From JAEULH01 sp963805915 (GTDB lineage Bacteria > Pseudomonadota > Alphaproteobacteria > Rhodospirillales > Defluviicoccaceae), in NCBI GenBank assembly GCA_963805915.1, contig CAWDWD010000011.1, positions 372,001 through 436,000 on the forward strand: a stretch of 64,000 bases of DNA. Direction: 5' to 3'. Numbering within the stretch: position 1 is the stretch's first letter; each line of letters opens with the position of its first letter. Both the position numbers and the translations under genes were made by a program. The notes below the pieces were generated by a model. The model was not told the origin of the DNA, did not search any database, and saw only the letters and a list, made by a program, of their open reading frames with translations. Below are positions 62,949 through 64,000 of the stretch, piece after piece.

Positions 62949-63710
62949 TCAGCGTGGCGGCATTCTCAGCGCGCCGTCGAGGCGGACGACCTCGCCGTTG
63001 AGCATGACGTTGCCGATCATGTGCTCGACGAGCGCCGCGAATTCCGCCGGATCGCCGAGCCGGGAGGGGAAGGGGACCGCCTCGCCGAGCGAGCGTCGGG
63101 TTTCCGGCGGCAGGCCCGCCAGCATCGGCGTCGCGAACGTGCCGGGCGCGATGCACAGCACGCGAATCCCGTGACGCGCCAGTTCACGGGCCGCCGGCAG
63201 GGTTAGCGAGACAACTCCGCCTTTCGATGCCGCGTAGGCGGCCTGGCCGATCTGGCCGTCGAAGGCGGCGATGGACGCGGTGTTGATGATGATACCGCGC
63301 TCGCCGGTATCAAGCGGCGCCAGCGCGCGCATGTCCGCGGCGGCGAGCCTGAGAATGTTGAACGTGCCGACCAGGTTCACGGCGACGACGTCTGCGAAGG
63401 CGGCGAGGGGCAACGGGCTGTCGCGCCCGACGATGCGCGCCGGCGGCGCGATCCCGGCGCAGTTCACGGCGATGCGGGCGGGGCCGTGAACGGCGCGCGC
63501 GGCGTTGAATGCCGCCTCGGCGGACCCGGCATCGGCGACATCGCAGGCGAAGGCGCTGCCGCCGATGGCCTCGGCCACGTTCCCGGCGGCGGACCCGTCA
63601 CGGTCGAACAGCGCCACCCGCGCGCCATGGCGCGAGAGCGCGCGCGCCGTCGCCTCGCCCAGCCCCGACGCGGCGCCGGTGACAATCGCGGCCTGTCCGG
63701 CGATGTCCAT
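62949..63710 (-). CDS. Short-chain dehydrogenase, 3-hydroxyacyl-CoA dehydrogenase type II-like
   Basis: A protein of 253 residues. NAD loop AIVTGAASGLGEATARALSR, NCAGIAPPARIVGRDSPLPL, IINTASIAAFDGQIGQAAYA with catalytic Ser, and YAASKGGVVSLTLPAARELA (YxxxK). The insertion after NCAG and the FDGQ-GQAAY motif are typical of the HSD17B10-like beta-oxidation enzymes. Downstream of the partial reductase at 63815 on the same strand, behind a terminator. Confidence 0.9.
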   Translation of the reverse strand: MDIAGQAAIVTGAASGLGEATARALSRHGARVALFDRDGSAAGNVAEAIGGSAFACDVADAGSAEAAFNAARAVHGPARIAVNCAGIAPPARIVGRDSPLPLAAFADVVAVNLVGTFNILRLAAADMRALAPLDTGERGIIINTASIAAFDGQIGQAAYAASKGGVVSLTLPAARELARHGIRVLCIAPGTFATPMLAGLPPETRRSLGEAVPFPSRLGDPAEFAALVEHMIGNVMLNGEVVRLDGALRMPPR

Positions 63711-63739
63711 GGCATTTCTCTCCCTTGCCTGAAACGCAA

Positions 63740-63771
63740 GGAGGCCACCGCGTGGGTCCGCGGTGGCCTCC
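63740..63771 (-). terminator. Strong intrinsic terminator
   Basis: A perfect 12-bp stem, GGAGGCCACCGC (63740-63751) with GCGGTGGCCTCC (63760-63771), and on the minus strand TTGCGTTTC after it. It ends the reductase transcript that starts outside the window. Confidence 0.8.
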
Positions 63772-63814
63772 CCGGTCGCGGTGGTCCCGCGAAGCTCGAA
63801 CGCGTAGCCGGCGG

Positions 63815-64000
63815 CTACGCCATATGCTGGCCGCCGTTAACCGACAGGGTCTCGCCGGTGATCCAGTTGGCGCCGTCGCTGCACAGGAAGGCGACAGCGT
63901 TGGCGATGTCTTCCGGGGCGCCGATGCGCGCGCAAGGGATCTTCTTGACTTCGCCGTCAAGGATTTCCTTCGGCATCGCCGAAGTCATCTCGGTCAGGAT
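63815..64000 (-). CDS. Short-chain dehydrogenase/reductase, C-terminal part (PhaB/FabG-like), start outside window
   Basis: Only the last 61 residues are in the window: MTSAMPKEILDGEVKKIPCA, GAPEDIANAVAFLCSDGANW, ITGETLSVNGGQHMA and TAG. This is the end of acetoacetyl-CoA reductase or 3-oxoacyl-ACP reductase enzymes. With the neighbouring dehydrogenase it points to acyl-CoA or polyhydroxyalkanoate metabolism. The gene continues past 64000. Confidence 0.85.
   Translation of the reverse strand: MLTEMTSAMPKEILDGEVKKIPCARIGAPEDIANAVAFLCSDGANWITGETLSVNGGQHMA

Overview
The window is GC-rich, densely coded chromosome from an alphaproteobacterium, most likely of the Rhodospirillales type. Two things suggest this: the gene order lysC / flavin oxidoreductase / ptsP / RodZ-like / ispG / hisS / hemA-like / prfA / prmC / DUF4167, and the block histone-deacetylase-like / xseB / ispA / dxs / tlyA. 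The placement is inferred from gene order and protein features, not from a database search.

Layout. 1-1020 is the end of a kinesin-light-chain-type TPR gene followed by an integrase remnant whose catalytic Tyr is replaced by His. 1020-5450 holds glk, an N-formylglutamate amidohydrolase/GNAT pair, tRNA-Val(GAC), a frameshifted sfsA and a small unknown gene. 5450-7700 is a decayed accessory patch with a DUF4209-type gene broken in several frames. 7769-23955 is a housekeeping block: methyltransferase, comF, glutaredoxin, nitrilase, ubiG, lysC, ptsP (frameshifted), RodZ-like, ispG, hisS, a divergent glutamyl-tRNA reductase, prfA, prmC and DUF4167. 24037-30227 is a small exopolysaccharide/nucleotide-sugar cluster: GDP-fucose synthase, GMC oxidoreductase, Wzc-type tyrosine autokinase and epimerase. 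30593-35102 handles metals: a cobalamin riboswitch in front of a lone CbiM, a TorF-type porin, and feoAB behind a Fur-box-like site. 35242-40500 has a K+ channel with a C-terminal zinc ribbon, dsbB, coq7, a TrmJ-like methylase, cimA (frameshifted) and a ParE/Phd-type toxin-antitoxin pair. 40623-47093 has an MFS exporter and the isoprenoid block. 47115-50709 has an AT-rich orphan gene, an AhpD-like peroxidase, a PadR regulator with an operator-like inverted repeat, and a frameshifted ferric-reductase-like gene. 50754-54206 is aroC-fabI plus a frameshifted aldehyde dehydrogenase. 54462-57749 is a second scrapyard: an unknown gene, an IS256-type/aldehyde-dehydrogenase mosaic, a berberine-bridge-type oxidase, excisionase-like and dehydrogenase fragments, and tRNA-Ala(CGC). 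58042-62516 is a tight four-gene protein-quality operon (zincin, Lon-like, Usp, FrnE-like). The end holds phhB and two short-chain dehydrogenases.

Recurring themes are single-base frameshifts in five otherwise intact genes (real decay or sequencing error), many 10-16 bp tandem duplications, and remnants of mobile DNA at three places. No CRISPR array or intact prophage is visible. The best candidates for something undescribed are the divergent hemA between hisS and prfA, the AT-rich orphan at 47.1-47.8 kb, the riboswitch-controlled orphan CbiM beside a porin, and the nested palindrome at 57936-57976.
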